Positions 36,699 to 49,116 of a DNA stretch of 64,000 nt are shown piece by piece (the stretch's first letter is position 1; every line of letters begins with the position of its first letter). The stretch is from positions 62,001 through 126,000 of the forward strand of contig NZ_MTHB01000023.1 in the NCBI RefSeq assembly GCF_002220365.1. The letters are read 5' to 3'. The notes below the pieces were generated by a model, which saw only the letters and a program-made list of their open reading frames with translations, did no database searches and was not told the origin of the DNA. A program made the position numbers and the translations under genes. Origin of the DNA: Caballeronia sordidicola. GTDB taxonomy: Bacteria; Pseudomonadota; Gammaproteobacteria; Burkholderiales; Burkholderiaceae.

Positions 36699-37218
36699 AA
36701 CCGCGCGCGCGACGTGCCGCCACGCTGGCTGTCTTTCCCTTCGGAATGGCCGATTGCACCGGGAAACGTCCGGGCGGCAGGCGCCAGAACAGCATCAGTC
36801 CTAGCACGCTTTCAACCAGGTAGAACGCGCTGGATAAGCCGTGCAGCATGCCAAAGCGGCTTGCATACGGCGATTGCGCGAGTTCCATTCCGCCTTCCTG
36901 AGCCGCCACCCGCAGCGCGCTCATGAACGGTTGCAGCGCGAAATAGCCGATCAGCACACACAGCAGCATGCCCGCGATGACCCAGCGGGTCCGCTTGTAT
37001 TCTGCGAAACCCGTTCGAACGAGGCGGTTAGCCAATACCAGCAGCAGCAGCGCGCAGATCACGCCGAGAAAACCCTCGATGCGAAACAGTTGCGCCGCAA
37101 CCGATCCCGCCGATGTCCGGTCAAGCATGCTGAACAGCACCGGCGCCGCCACGTACCCGAGCGTCAGCACGCTGCCGACCCAGATCATGGCGATAATCCG
37201 AAAGAATCGATGAGCCAT
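36697..37218 (-). CDS. DUF4149-type membrane protein
   Basis: The protein has 173 residues with four helices: IIAMIWVGSVLTLGYVAAPVL, FLGVICALLLLVLANRL, WVIAGMLLCVLIGYFA, FYLVESVLGLMLFW. FRIIAMIWVGS at the start and RFGMLHGLSSAFYLVES are the recognisable blocks. The start overlaps the greA stop (TGATG), so it is translationally coupled to greA, a common Burkholderia pair. Function unknown. Confidence 0.8.
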   Translation of the reverse strand: MAHRFFRIIAMIWVGSVLTLGYVAAPVLFSMLDRTSAGSVAAQLFRIEGFLGVICALLLLVLANRLVRTGFAEYKRTRWVIAGMLLCVLIGYFALQPFMSALRVAAQEGGMELAQSPYASRFGMLHGLSSAFYLVESVLGLMLFWRLPPGRFPVQSAIPKGKTASVAARRARG

Positions 37219-37694
37219 CAGACGTACTTGACAGCGATGATTTCGTACTCGCGCGCGCCGCTCGGAGCCTGCACCGACGCCACGTCGCCCTCGGTCTTGC
37301 CGATCAGCGCACGGGCGATGGGCGAGCTGATGGACACCAGCCCATGGTCAATATCTGCTTCGTCGTCGCCGACGATCTGGTAGGTGACCGTGTCGCCCGT
37401 GGCCGTCTCTTCCAGTTCCACGGTTGCGCCGAAAATCACGCGGCCGTCGGCTTCCACCGTGGTCGGGTCGATGACTTGTGCCCCGGCCAGCTTCGACTCG
37501 ATCTCCGCGATGCGGCCTTCGATAAAGCCCTGCTTCTCCTTGGCCGCGTCGTATTCGGAGTTTTCCGACAGATCGCCCTGCGCGCGGGCTTCGGAGATCG
37601 AATTCACGACAGCCGGACGCTCCACGGATTTGAGGCGTTGCAATTCGTCGCGCAGCAACGCTGCGCCGCGTTTAGTCAAAGGAACTGTGCTCAT
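37218..37694 (-). CDS. greA: Transcript cleavage factor GreA
   Basis: The protein has 158 residues from ATG 37692-37694, exactly the E. coli length. Coiled-coil N-domain with the acidic tip [20 protein letters not shown] and a C-terminal FKBP-like globular domain ([15 protein letters not shown] block, [16 protein letters not shown]). It rescues backtracked RNA polymerase. It follows carA/carB on the same strand after a terminator. Confidence 0.96.
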   Translation of the reverse strand: MSTVPLTKRGAALLRDELQRLKSVERPAVVNSISEARAQGDLSENSEYDAAKEKQGFIEGRIAEIESKLAGAQVIDPTTVEADGRVIFGATVELEETATGDTVTYQIVGDDEADIDHGLVSISSPIARALIGKTEGDVASVQAPSGAREYEIIAVKYV

Positions 37695-37724
37695 AAACAA
37701 CTCATTACGCAAAAATGCAGACGT

Positions 37725-37786
37725 AAAAAAATTACCGCGGTTAAGTGCATCTCCCGGTAAAAAAGGAAGACGCCGCTTAACCGCGG
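37725..37786 (-). terminator. Long-loop terminator after carB
   Basis: Eleven-bp stem CCGCGGTTAAG/CTTAACCGCGG (37735-37745 with 37776-37786). On the minus strand it is followed by TAA and seven T. The 30-nt loop is longer than usual. Confidence 0.7.
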
Positions 37787-37847
37787 CCCTTGAAACTTAG
37801 ACTTCATTTGGAGACTGCTGATACTGCTGAGACTCGAATCAGAAGCC

Positions 37848-41102
<3,255 letters not shown>

Positions 41103-41153
41103 AACTGCTCTCAATGATTGTGTTGCGTGTGTTCTGTTTTGTCGTTGCGTGAA

Positions 41154-42293
41154 TCAGGCCGCTACTTTTTGCGCTTCCATCAGGCCGACAAACCGGTCAA
41201 ACAAGTACGCAATATCGTTCGGTCCCGGCGACGCTTCAGGGTGGCCCTGGAAGCAGAACGCGGGTTTGTCGGTGAGCGCAAAACCTTGCAGCGTGCCGTC
41301 GAACAGCGACGTATGCGTGACCTTTGCGTTGGCGGGCAGCGTGGCGGCATCCACGGCAAAACCGTGATTCTGCGACGTGATCACCACGCGGCCGTTCTCG
41401 AGATCCTTCACCGGATGATTCGCACCGTGATGGCCCGTTTTCATCTTCATGGTCTTAGCTCCTACTGCCAGACCCATGATCTGGTGACCGAGGCAAATCC
41501 CGAACGTAGGAATGCCGCGTTCGATGAATTCACGCGTGGCGCGGATGGCGTAGTCGCATGGTTCCGGATCGCCAGGGCCGTTCGAGAGGAAGATGCCGTC
41601 GGGGTTCAGCGCGAGGGCGTCGGCGGCAGTGGACTCAGCCGGCAGCACCGTGACGTGGCAACCGCGCTCGGCCAGCATGCGCAAGATGTTGTATTTCACG
41701 CCGTAGTCGAATGCGACCACGCGGTACTGCGGCGCTTTCTGCTCGCCGTAGCCGCTTTCCAGACGCCATTCAGATTGCGTCCATTCGTACTTTTCTTTCG
41801 TCGATACGACCTTGGCGAGATCCATTCCCGACAAACCAGGGAACGAGCGCGCGAGCTCCAAAGCCTTGGCCTCGTCGTCCCCGGCGAGAATGCAGCCGTT
41901 TTGCGCACCCTTGTCGCGCAAGATTCGCGTGAGCTTGCGTGTATCGATGTTCGAAATAGCGACGACGTTTTCCGCTTTCAGATAGTCGGCGAGAGATTGC
42001 TCGGAGCGGAAATTCGAGGCGAGCACCGGCAGATCTCGAATGATCAGCCCGGCGGCATGGACTTTGGTGGATTCGACGTCTTCAGCGTTCACACCGACAT
42101 TGCCGATGTGCGGATACGTCAGGGTGACGATTTGCTGGGCGTAGCTCGGGTCCGTCAGGATTTCCTGATAACCGGTGATAGCGGTGTTGAACACCACTTC
42201 GCCGATCGTGTGACCGGACGCGCCGATCGAGTGACCACGAAAGACCGTGCCGTCGGCGAGTGCGAGGATTGCGGGAGAGAATGACGGCAACAC
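41154..42293 (-). CDS. carA: Carbamoyl-phosphate synthase small subunit
   Basis: The protein has 379 residues. It starts with GTG at 42293, with AAAGGAG eight bases upstream. The N-domain has [15 protein letters not shown]. The class I glutaminase domain has the nucleophile cysteine in [11 protein letters not shown], an oxyanion loop [10 protein letters not shown], and His/Glu in [11 protein letters not shown]. It supplies ammonia to CarB. A long leader (about 255 bases) separates it from a good sigma-70 promoter. Confidence 0.97.
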   Translation of the reverse strand: MLPSFSPAILALADGTVFRGHSIGASGHTIGEVVFNTAITGYQEILTDPSYAQQIVTLTYPHIGNVGVNAEDVESTKVHAAGLIIRDLPVLASNFRSEQSLADYLKAENVVAISNIDTRKLTRILRDKGAQNGCILAGDDEAKALELARSFPGLSGMDLAKVVSTKEKYEWTQSEWRLESGYGEQKAPQYRVVAFDYGVKYNILRMLAERGCHVTVLPAESTAADALALNPDGIFLSNGPGDPEPCDYAIRATREFIERGIPTFGICLGHQIMGLAVGAKTMKMKTGHHGANHPVKDLENGRVVITSQNHGFAVDAATLPANAKVTHTSLFDGTLQGFALTDKPAFCFQGHPEASPGPNDIAYLFDRFVGLMEAQKVAA

Positions 42294-42658
42294 GGGAGGC
42301 TCCTTTGGAACACCCTGTTTGCCGACCTGTCATCCGACCGTGGGGTCGCGCGCGGCCGTGAAGTGGCGCGCGCAGACCCGCATCGCGTTCGATTGCATCG
42401 GGCGCAAGACTCGCCGGTTTCTCCGGATCGGGCTCCAATGACTGGACGCGCGAATCAGGCGTTTGGCGGGATGCGCGCGTGTTGCAAGGCGCGGCGGATG
42501 AACGGTGAGTGGGAGGTAGGCGCTAGGGTGTAGGTTGATTTGCTCAAACCTTCGAATTATAGCCGGAAACCGCCCTTCCCTCCAAATTTGAGACGCATCA
42601 CACGCAAGACGCGTTCCAGGTTATACGCTGCGAGCCTTATCCAGTGGGCGTGCGGCGA
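42294..42658. other. carAB leader and promoter region
   Basis: Carries the carA promoter (42556-42585) and a long 5' leader. No gene is seen; the MFS gene on the same strand ends at 42659. Confidence 0.6.
42556..42585 (-). promoter_or_regulatory. Sigma-70-type promoter for carAB
   Basis: On the minus strand TTGGAG (42585-42580), an 18-bp spacer, then TATAAT (42561-42556), a perfect -10. Transcription would start near 42549. Confidence 0.65.
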
Positions 42659-43894
42659 TCATGACGCCACGCCGCTACGCTTTTCGAGAACACTGCTCGG
42701 CAGGACATACCAGATGGCGCTGGCAACCTGCAGTGCGATCAGCACGCCCCACACGCTCAGATGTGCCGCGGCTGGATAGTGGCCGCTTTGAGCCGGCCAG
42801 CGCGACAGCATTGCGCCTATGCCGACTTGCAGGCCGAAGATCAGGATGAAGAGCACCAGCGTGAGCGTGCTGTGCGCGCGGCCAATCATGTGCGTCGGGA
42901 AATACTCGGCCATCACGGCGTAGCTCAGGATTCCAGTTCCACCGAACACGCCATAGCACGCAATCAGCAACGCCGGCGCAATGGGCGCCCGCACGAGCAT
43001 CAGCACCTGCACAACCACGAACAGCGCCATGCCGAAGCCACAGAACGCATACACGGTGACGCCGCGTTTCTGCAGGCCGCGCGCCGCCACGCCGAAACCC
43101 ACGCAGCCGATCATCATCGCGATGCCGAGCACCGATACCAGCACCGCGGCATATTGAGCGCTCAGGCCCATGACATCGAGAAGGTAGGGCCTTATCCATA
43201 GCGACTGCATGGCGTAGAAGACACCTTGCGTGACGACCGAAAACGACGCGATCTTCCAGAACGCACCGCTGCCCAGGATGTGCCACGTGCCCTTGAACTG
43301 AGTGAGCATGCCGGCTTTTCGATGCACGCCGTCGCGATGCTCCGGTGCAAAAAGAAAGATGGCCGTCGCGACCGCGAGTGTCATTACCACGAGACCGTAG
43401 CAGACGTTGCGCCAGTCGGTCACGCCGAGCAGAAGAGCGAGCGGCGAACCGACCACCACGCCGCCGAGGCCGCCCACCGCCATCACGAGGCCGTTGACCA
43501 TCGGAAGTTGTGCCACGGGCAGGATTTGCGCGAGCGCCTTGAACGCCGCGCTCATGCAGACGGAAACGCCCACGCCAATCAGCAGCCGTCCCAGCATCAT
43601 GGCGCCGATCCCGTGCGCCGCACCGAACACGCCGATCCCTAGCGCCGCGAACAACAGCATGCCGGCGGTGACCCGGCGCGGGCCAAAGCGATCGAGCAAC
43701 ATGCCCACGGGAATTTGCGCCGCCGCAAAACCAAGAAAATACAGCGACGTGAGCAACCCAAGATCTGCGCCGGATAAACCCAGGTCGTGCGTGATGTAAG
43801 GCGCGAAGCCGAGATTCACCCCGCGGAACACGTACGAGACGAAATAGCCGGCGGAAAACAGAAAAAAGACGCGAAGCCGAACGGAAGACGTCAT
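42659..43894 (-). CDS. Major facilitator superfamily transporter
   Basis: The protein has 411 residues with twelve predicted helices. FLFSAGYFVSYVFRGVNLGFAP opens helix 1. The loop 2-3 signature is GMLLDRFGPRRVTAG, and RLLIGVGVSVCMSAAFKALA lies in helices 4-5. The central loop (APEHRDGVHRKAG) separates the halves. Substrate not determinable; the general layout resembles small-solute or drug antiporters of the 12-helix group. It stands upstream of carA on the same strand. Confidence 0.87.
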   Translation of the reverse strand: MTSSVRLRVFFLFSAGYFVSYVFRGVNLGFAPYITHDLGLSGADLGLLTSLYFLGFAAAQIPVGMLLDRFGPRRVTAGMLLFAALGIGVFGAAHGIGAMMLGRLLIGVGVSVCMSAAFKALAQILPVAQLPMVNGLVMAVGGLGGVVVGSPLALLLGVTDWRNVCYGLVVMTLAVATAIFLFAPEHRDGVHRKAGMLTQFKGTWHILGSGAFWKIASFSVVTQGVFYAMQSLWIRPYLLDVMGLSAQYAAVLVSVLGIAMMIGCVGFGVAARGLQKRGVTVYAFCGFGMALFVVVQVLMLVRAPIAPALLIACYGVFGGTGILSYAVMAEYFPTHMIGRAHSTLTLVLFILIFGLQVGIGAMLSRWPAQSGHYPAAAHLSVWGVLIALQVASAIWYVLPSSVLEKRSGVAS

Positions 43895-43947
43895 GTGCAG
43901 CGCAGGGTTTTTATATGAAGCGGCAGTTTAACGCGCACGCGCGAATG

Positions 43948-43974
43948 AAAACGCCGTCACCTTGGTGACGGCGT
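43948..43974 (-). terminator. Terminator after mltD
   Basis: ACGCCGTCACC-TT-GGTGACGGCGT (43951-43961, 43964-43974), then four T on the minus strand, 23 bases past the mltD stop. Confidence 0.85.
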
Positions 43975-43997
43975 GGGTTCTTGACCGCGCAGACAGG

Positions 43998-45662
43998 TTA
44001 TTGCTTCTTCTTTTTGTCTGTCGATTTGGTTGATTTCGTGGTTTTGGATATTGCTTCAGGTTTGAGCGCGGCCGATTTGCCCGCTTTGGACGGTGCGTTG
44101 AATTTTTCGGTTACCCGTGTCACCTTGGCCGGAGCGCTGGCCTTGCCGCCACGCGCCGCGCTCTTCGATTCCGGCACATGGGTGCCGATTTTGGTCACGC
44201 CCCCTCTGTTGCGGCTCGACGCAGCCACCGTTTCCACGCGCACCGGGCCGGGTTCGGCCGGGACAGCGCGCCCGACCGGCACGTGCAGCACGATCAGCTG
44301 ACCGGGCATGACGGAATCGCGGCGAGTACGGTTCCAGCTTCTGACCTGCGAGATCGACACGTTGTAGCGATCGGCGAAGGTCGACATGGATTGCGCACGG
44401 CGAACGCGGATCAACATCTTGCGGGTATCGGGAACGTCCGGTTCAACGGCCAGCATGGCGCTTTCGGCGACGTCAGCGCTGATGTCCTCGTCGTCGTCAT
44501 CGCTGCGCGGCACCACGATGGTCGAGCCCGCTTTCAATCGCATGCCCGCCGGAATACGGTTCACCGACATCAGCGTGTCCGCGTCGACACCAATTTTCTG
44601 CGCAATAACCGCAGGCGTCGCACGTTCGCTCACCGTGTAAGTCGTCCACGACGACAACTGCCCCGAATACGACTTCAGATTCTTCTGGAATGCGCTGGCG
44701 TTATCGAAGGGCAGCAAAATCTGCGGACTCGTTGCGCCGAGAATCACGGGCTTCGCGAACGACGGATTAAGCGAACGGAACTCCTCTACCGTCATGCCCG
44801 CGAGCTTGGCGGCCATCGTCACGTCCATGTCGCGCGACGTGGTAACCGTCACGAAATACGGGTGATTTGGAATATCAGGAAGCGTCAGCCCGTACATTTG
44901 CGGGTTGGCGACAATGTTCTTCACCGCCTGCAGCTTTGGCACGTAGTTGCGCGTCTCGTTCGGCATCCGCAGGCTTTGATAGTCTGTCGGCAAGCCCATC
45001 GCCTCGTTTTTAGCGATCGCCTTCTGCACATTGCCCTCGCCCCAGTTATACGCGGCGAGTGCCAGATCCCAATCACCGAACATGTCGTGGAGGCGCGAAA
45101 GATAGTCGAGCGCCGCGCTGGTCGACGCCAGCACGTCGCGCCGCTCATCCTGAAACATGTTCTGCTTCAGGTTGTAGTCGCGGCCTGTGCCCGGCACGAA
45201 CTGCCACATGCCCGCGGCCTTCGCGACCGACAACGCCTGCGGGTTATAGGCCGATTCGATAAACGGCAGCAACGCGAGTTCAGTCGGCATGTGCCGCTGC
45301 TCGAGTTCCTCGACGATGTGATACAGGTATTTTTGCGAGCGGCCAGTCATGCGCTCGACGTAGTCCGGGCGTTGCGCGTACCAGTTGACCTGCATGTCGA
45401 CCAGGTCGCTTTGCAAATCGGGAATCTGGAAACCACGGCGGATACGGCCCCACAAATCGCTGTCGGGTCCGCTAAGTGAATCGAGCGACGTCTTGTCGAC
45501 GTTGATCGTTTCCTTGGCGGCAGCAGTCTTGCGGATGGTGTCTGCTACGGTTTGCTGATTCTGAGCGGAAGGAAGTGAAGAAAGGGAGTTGGTCGCTGTC
45601 GGTCCCTGGCTGGCACATGCAGCCAAAGTCAGGACGAGTAGCGCACTTAAAATCAATCGCAT
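43998..45662 (-). CDS. mltD: Membrane-bound lytic murein transglycosylase D
   Basis: Lipoprotein of 554 residues. The start is ATG 45660-45662, giving RLILSALLVLTLAAC as signal and lipobox. The SLT domain has the catalytic glutamate in LALLPFIESAYNPQA, then AKAAGMWQFVPGTGRDYNL and LALAAYNWGEGNVQKAI. Two LysM repeats follow, YTVSERATPAVIAQKIGVD and IRVRRAQSMSTFADRYNVS. The last 90 residues are Lys/Ser/Ala-rich and low complexity, ending in a lysine run. It cleaves peptidoglycan glycan strands to 1,6-anhydro ends. It neighbours gloB, as in E. coli. Confidence 0.94.
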   Translation of the reverse strand: MRLILSALLVLTLAACASQGPTATNSLSSLPSAQNQQTVADTIRKTAAAKETINVDKTSLDSLSGPDSDLWGRIRRGFQIPDLQSDLVDMQVNWYAQRPDYVERMTGRSQKYLYHIVEELEQRHMPTELALLPFIESAYNPQALSVAKAAGMWQFVPGTGRDYNLKQNMFQDERRDVLASTSAALDYLSRLHDMFGDWDLALAAYNWGEGNVQKAIAKNEAMGLPTDYQSLRMPNETRNYVPKLQAVKNIVANPQMYGLTLPDIPNHPYFVTVTTSRDMDVTMAAKLAGMTVEEFRSLNPSFAKPVILGATSPQILLPFDNASAFQKNLKSYSGQLSSWTTYTVSERATPAVIAQKIGVDADTLMSVNRIPAGMRLKAGSTIVVPRSDDDDEDISADVAESAMLAVEPDVPDTRKMLIRVRRAQSMSTFADRYNVSISQVRSWNRTRRDSVMPGQLIVLHVPVGRAVPAEPGPVRVETVAASSRNRGGVTKIGTHVPESKSAARGGKASAPAKVTRVTEKFNAPSKAGKSAALKPEAISKTTKSTKSTDKKKKQ

Positions 45663-45819
45663 GAACGTCTCGGATTCCAAAAAATGTGCTTGGAAATTTG
45701 GACCCGATAGTACGGAAGCGCACTCATCACGTCAATATAAATGCAAAAAACACTGCAAAATCCGGGGCCTGCAATGGTTTTCAACGTTTCAGATGAAGAT
45801 AACCGCAGGCCGGCACGGG

Positions 45820-46623
45820 TTAGCGAAATTTATCCTTCCAGCCGCGCATCAGTGTGAAGGCGTCGAGCCGGTCGCGCACCGGTCGCTCAAACTGGGCGGC
45901 AAGCGTGGCCTGTACGCTTTTTTCACCGACACGCAGGAACGGATTCGCGGTTCGTTCATGCAGGAGCGTCGTCGGAATGGTCGGCTGGTTGCGCTCGCGC
46001 AAGCCCTCCGCTTCCTTCTGCCATTGCGCCAGCGCAACGTTGTCCGGCTCGGCCGCCCGGGCGAAACGAATATTCGACAGCGTATATTCGTGGGCGCAGT
46101 GAACGAGCGTGGCGTCGGGGAGCGCCGCGAGCGCATCGAGTGAATTGAGCATTTGTTGCGGCGTACCTTCGAACAGACGGCCGCAACCGCTTGCGAACAA
46201 GGTGTCGCCGCAAAAGAGATGCGGCGTGCCTTGCGGGTCGCTCGGCTGGAAGTACGCGATGTGTCCGGCGGTGTGCCCCGGTACGTCGATAACCGAGCAT
46301 TCCAGCGCCGGACTCGCGATACTGACGTGATCGCCTTGCTTCACGCGCCGCGTCAGATGCTCGATAGCCTCGCCAGCCGGGCCGATCACCGGAATTTCCC
46401 CGTCGGCTGATTGGCTAACGAGCAGTTTTGCGACGCCGCCGACGTGGTCGTGATGGTGGTGCGTGAGTAAAATAGCGGATAGACGCCAACCGCGTTTCGT
46501 CAAATAGGCTTCGACGGGCGCGGCGTCGCCAGGATCGACCACGACGGCATTGTGACCGTCCGACACCAGCCAGATGTAGTTGTCTTCGAACGCCGGAACC
46601 GGCACGTACTCAAGCGTTTTCAT
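45820..46623 (-). CDS. gloB: Hydroxyacylglutathione hydrolase (glyoxalase II)
   Basis: The protein has 267 residues from ATG 46621-46623 (KTLEYVPVPAFEDNYIWLV). Metallo-beta-lactamase fold with the dinuclear metal motif LTHHHHDHVGG, further ligands in VPGHTAGH and FCGDTLF, and a C-terminal glutathione-binding domain (ANPFLRVGEKSVQ). It hydrolyses S-D-lactoylglutathione to lactate. Divergent from the methyltransferase with only 18 bases between starts. Confidence 0.95.
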   Translation of the reverse strand: MKTLEYVPVPAFEDNYIWLVSDGHNAVVVDPGDAAPVEAYLTKRGWRLSAILLTHHHHDHVGGVAKLLVSQSADGEIPVIGPAGEAIEHLTRRVKQGDHVSIASPALECSVIDVPGHTAGHIAYFQPSDPQGTPHLFCGDTLFASGCGRLFEGTPQQMLNSLDALAALPDATLVHCAHEYTLSNIRFARAAEPDNVALAQWQKEAEGLRERNQPTIPTTLLHERTANPFLRVGEKSVQATLAAQFERPVRDRLDAFTLMRGWKDKFR

Positions 46624-46641
46624 AAGGCGGCTCACCCGAAC

Positions 46642-47487
46642 ATGTCAGAGCGAACAATTATAGACTGGCCCGCCTGGACACTTTCCGCGCCCGGCCGCTA
46701 TGTGCTCGAGTGGGAGCAGGCACAGCTCGACCGCGTGGTGTCGGATATCTTCGGCTATCACGCGCTGCAACTCGGCCTGCCCGGGCTCGACGCGTTACGC
46801 GAGAATCGCATGCCGTATCGAGGCCTCGTGCTCGATACCGCCAGCGCCGCCAGCGCGCCTTTCACGCTACCCCCGCCAGTTTCGGCCGACGCGCGGCCGG
46901 GCGTGACATCGCTGCCGTCGGCAAGCCGCGGCCTGCACGCGCCGGAAGGACGCAGCGCCGTGTGGTGCGACCTGCTCGACTTGCCGTTCGAAGCGCAGAG
47001 CGTCGATCTGCTGGTCATGCCGCACACGCTGGAATTCACGAGCGACCCGCATCGGTTGTTGAGAGAGGCCGAACGCGTGCTGGTGCCTGAAGGACAGTTG
47101 ATCATCCTGGGCTTCAATTCCCTGAGCCTGTGGGGTGCGCGGCAGTCGCTCGGCAAGGTTGCCGGCAAACCGTTCGTCCCGTCCGCACACGAAATGATCG
47201 CGTTCACGCGGATCAAGGACTGGATCAAGCTACTCGGATTCGACCTTGAACGCGGGCGCTTCGGCTGCTATCGTCCGCCTCTTCTGACCGAACAGTGGCT
47301 GGCGCGCTATCAGTTCATGGAAGCCGCCGGCGACCGCTGGTGGCCCATTTTCGGCGCCGCCTACATGATCACGGCCATCAAGCGCGTGCGCGGCATGCGC
47401 CTGATCGGGCCGCGCAAGCTGAAAAAACCTGCCCTCGCACCGGGGCTCGCCCCGGTCGCCGCACCCCATACACGCAACGAGCATTGA
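46642..47487 (+). CDS. SAM-dependent methyltransferase (YafS-like)
   Basis: The protein has 281 residues from ATG 46642. Type 11 methyltransferase: [20 protein letters not shown] and [18 protein letters not shown] are the motif III-IV and post-IV segments. Motif I is less clear because a variable Pro/Ala insert (about residues 75-105) lies before it. [19 protein letters not shown] near the end is typical of the gloB-rnhA-linked group. The methyl acceptor is unknown. Its stop overlaps the rnhA start (TGATG), so the two are coupled. Confidence 0.85.
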   Translation: MSERTIIDWPAWTLSAPGRYVLEWEQAQLDRVVSDIFGYHALQLGLPGLDALRENRMPYRGLVLDTASAASAPFTLPPPVSADARPGVTSLPSASRGLHAPEGRSAVWCDLLDLPFEAQSVDLLVMPHTLEFTSDPHRLLREAERVLVPEGQLIILGFNSLSLWGARQSLGKVAGKPFVPSAHEMIAFTRIKDWIKLLGFDLERGRFGCYRPPLLTEQWLARYQFMEAAGDRWWPIFGAAYMITAIKRVRGMRLIGPRKLKKPALAPGLAPVAAPHTRNEH

Positions 47488-47945
47488 TGACCTTAGACAC
47501 CACAGACAAAGTAATCGACATTTATACCGACGGCGCCTGCAAAGGCAATCCCGGCCCCGGCGGCTGGGGCGCACTCCTGCGTTTCGGCGATCAGGAAAAA
47601 GAATTGTTCGGCGGCGAAACGCCGACGACCAACAACCGCATGGAGCTCATGGGCGTGATTTCGGCGCTCGAAGCGCTCAAGCGGCCGTGTCGCGTGGTCA
47701 TTCACACCGACTCGCAATATGTCCAGAAGGGCATCAGCGAATGGATCCACGGCTGGAAAAAGAAGAACTGGATGACGGCGGCGAAAACGCCCGTCAAGAA
47801 CGCGGATCTCTGGAAGCGGCTCGATGCGCTGGTTGTTCAGCATCAGATTGAATGGCGCTGGGTGAAAGGCCATTCGGGTCATCCGGAAAACGAACGCGCT
47901 GACGCGCTCGCGAATCGCGGCGTCACTTCACTCGCCGAAGGTTAA
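47487..47945 (+). CDS. rnhA: Ribonuclease HI
   Basis: The protein has 152 residues from ATG 47487. Catalytic tetrad D-E-D-D: D in [17 protein letters not shown] in [11 protein letters not shown] in IHTDSQYV, and D in [12 protein letters not shown], with the flexible-loop histidine in KGHSGHP. It degrades RNA in RNA-DNA hybrids (R-loops, primers). Central gene of the methyltransferase-rnhA-dnaQ operon. Confidence 0.97.
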   Translation: MTLDTTDKVIDIYTDGACKGNPGPGGWGALLRFGDQEKELFGGETPTTNNRMELMGVISALEALKRPCRVVIHTDSQYVQKGISEWIHGWKKKNWMTAAKTPVKNADLWKRLDALVVQHQIEWRWVKGHSGHPENERADALANRGVTSLAEG

Positions 47946-47956
47946 TTCTTATCTCT

Positions 47957-48694
47957 ATGCGCCAACTCGTACTCGATACCGAAACCACTGGCCTGAACGC
48001 CCGCACGGGCGACCGTATTATTGAAATCGGCTGCGTCGAGCTTGTGAATCGACGGCTCACCGGCAATAACCTGCACTTCTACGTGAATCCGGGACGCGAC
48101 AGCGATCCGGGTGCGCTCGCGGTGCACGGCCTGACCACGGAATTTCTGAGCGACAAACCCAAGTTCGCCGATATCGCCGCCGAGTTGCGCGACTTCGTCG
48201 CGGGCGCGGAGTTGATCATTCACAACGCGCCGTTTGACGTCGGTTTCATGGACGTGGAGTTCGGTCTGGTCGGCATGTCCGGTGTGAAGGAAGTGTGCGC
48301 AGGTGTGATCGATACGCTCGTGCAGGCGAAGCAGATGTTCCCCGGCAAGCGCAATTCGCTCGATGCGTTGTGCGACCGGTTTGGCATCAGCAACGCGCAT
48401 CGGACGCTGCATGGCGCCCTGCTCGACTCGGAATTGCTGGCAGAAGTTTATCTGGCGATGACGCGTGGCCAGGAAAGCCTGGTGATCGACATGCTCGGCG
48501 AGATGCCGGCGACCGGCGAAGGTCACGCGCCACGTATCTCGCTCGATGATCTGCAGTTGCCGGTGCTGGCGGCATCGGAGGAAGAACTGAGCGCACATCT
48601 CGCCGTCCTCGATGATCTCGACAAGGCGGTCAAGGGGACCAGCGTGTGGCGGATCGAAACGGTGATCGCGGTTGAGGTCGCGGCTGGCCCCTGA
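47957..48694 (+). CDS. dnaQ: DNA polymerase III epsilon subunit (proofreading exonuclease)
   Basis: The protein has 245 residues. DEDDh exonuclease: ExoI VLDTETTGLNARTGDRIIEIG, ExoII LIIHNAPFDVGFMD, ExoIII HGALLDSELLAEVYLAMT. The C-terminal part should contact the alpha subunit but is diverged. It follows rnhA by 11 bases in the same direction, whereas in E. coli the two are divergent. tRNA-Val follows 85 bases later. Confidence 0.96.
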   Translation: MRQLVLDTETTGLNARTGDRIIEIGCVELVNRRLTGNNLHFYVNPGRDSDPGALAVHGLTTEFLSDKPKFADIAAELRDFVAGAELIIHNAPFDVGFMDVEFGLVGMSGVKEVCAGVIDTLVQAKQMFPGKRNSLDALCDRFGISNAHRTLHGALLDSELLAEVYLAMTRGQESLVIDMLGEMPATGEGHAPRISLDDLQLPVLAASEEELSAHLAVLDDLDKAVKGTSVWRIETVIAVEVAAGP

Positions 48695-48779
48695 TCCAGG
48701 CAAAGGCGGTTATTGAAGTGAAGTGCTCAAAGATTCGCTTTACGAAATCGAGAAGCTCTGACATAATCCAAAGCTCTTC

Positions 48780-48854
48780 GGGTGGTTAGCTCAGCGGTAG
48801 AGCACTGCCTTCACACGGCAGGGGTCACAGGTTCAATCCCTGTACCACCCACCA
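48780..48854 (+). tRNA. tRNA-Val (anticodon CAC)
   Basis: 75 nt with encoded CCA. The acceptor stem GGGTGGT/ACCACCC is perfect. The anticodon loop is TTCACAC, giving CAC. The T-loop is TTCAATC. Confidence 0.95.
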
Positions 48855-48888
48855 GGATTTCGCGATTGAGTGTGCATTGCGTTGAAAG

Positions 48889-48920
48889 AGGCCCTCAGGC
48901 AATTGCTTGAGGGCCTTTTT
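48889..48920 (+). terminator. Terminator after tRNA-Val
   Basis: AGGCCCTCA/TGAGGGCCT (48889-48897 with 48908-48916) with a 10-nt loop and a T run. Ends the tRNA transcript. Confidence 0.85.
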
Positions 48921-49116
48921 CTTTTTGTGCGAGCGGTAACGTCGCTGGACTGTGCAGCGGACGGTGCGGCTACTGTCTTGGAACTACCCAAACAAAAATG
49001 CCAGCCAGCGCCACATCCGCCAACACCGGGCTCGTTTCGTCAAGACCGTAAGAGTTCAATGCCCTTCTTAGAACAGTTCCATTAGGTCCTGGCCCGGACG
49101 AAGACAACCTCCGCGA

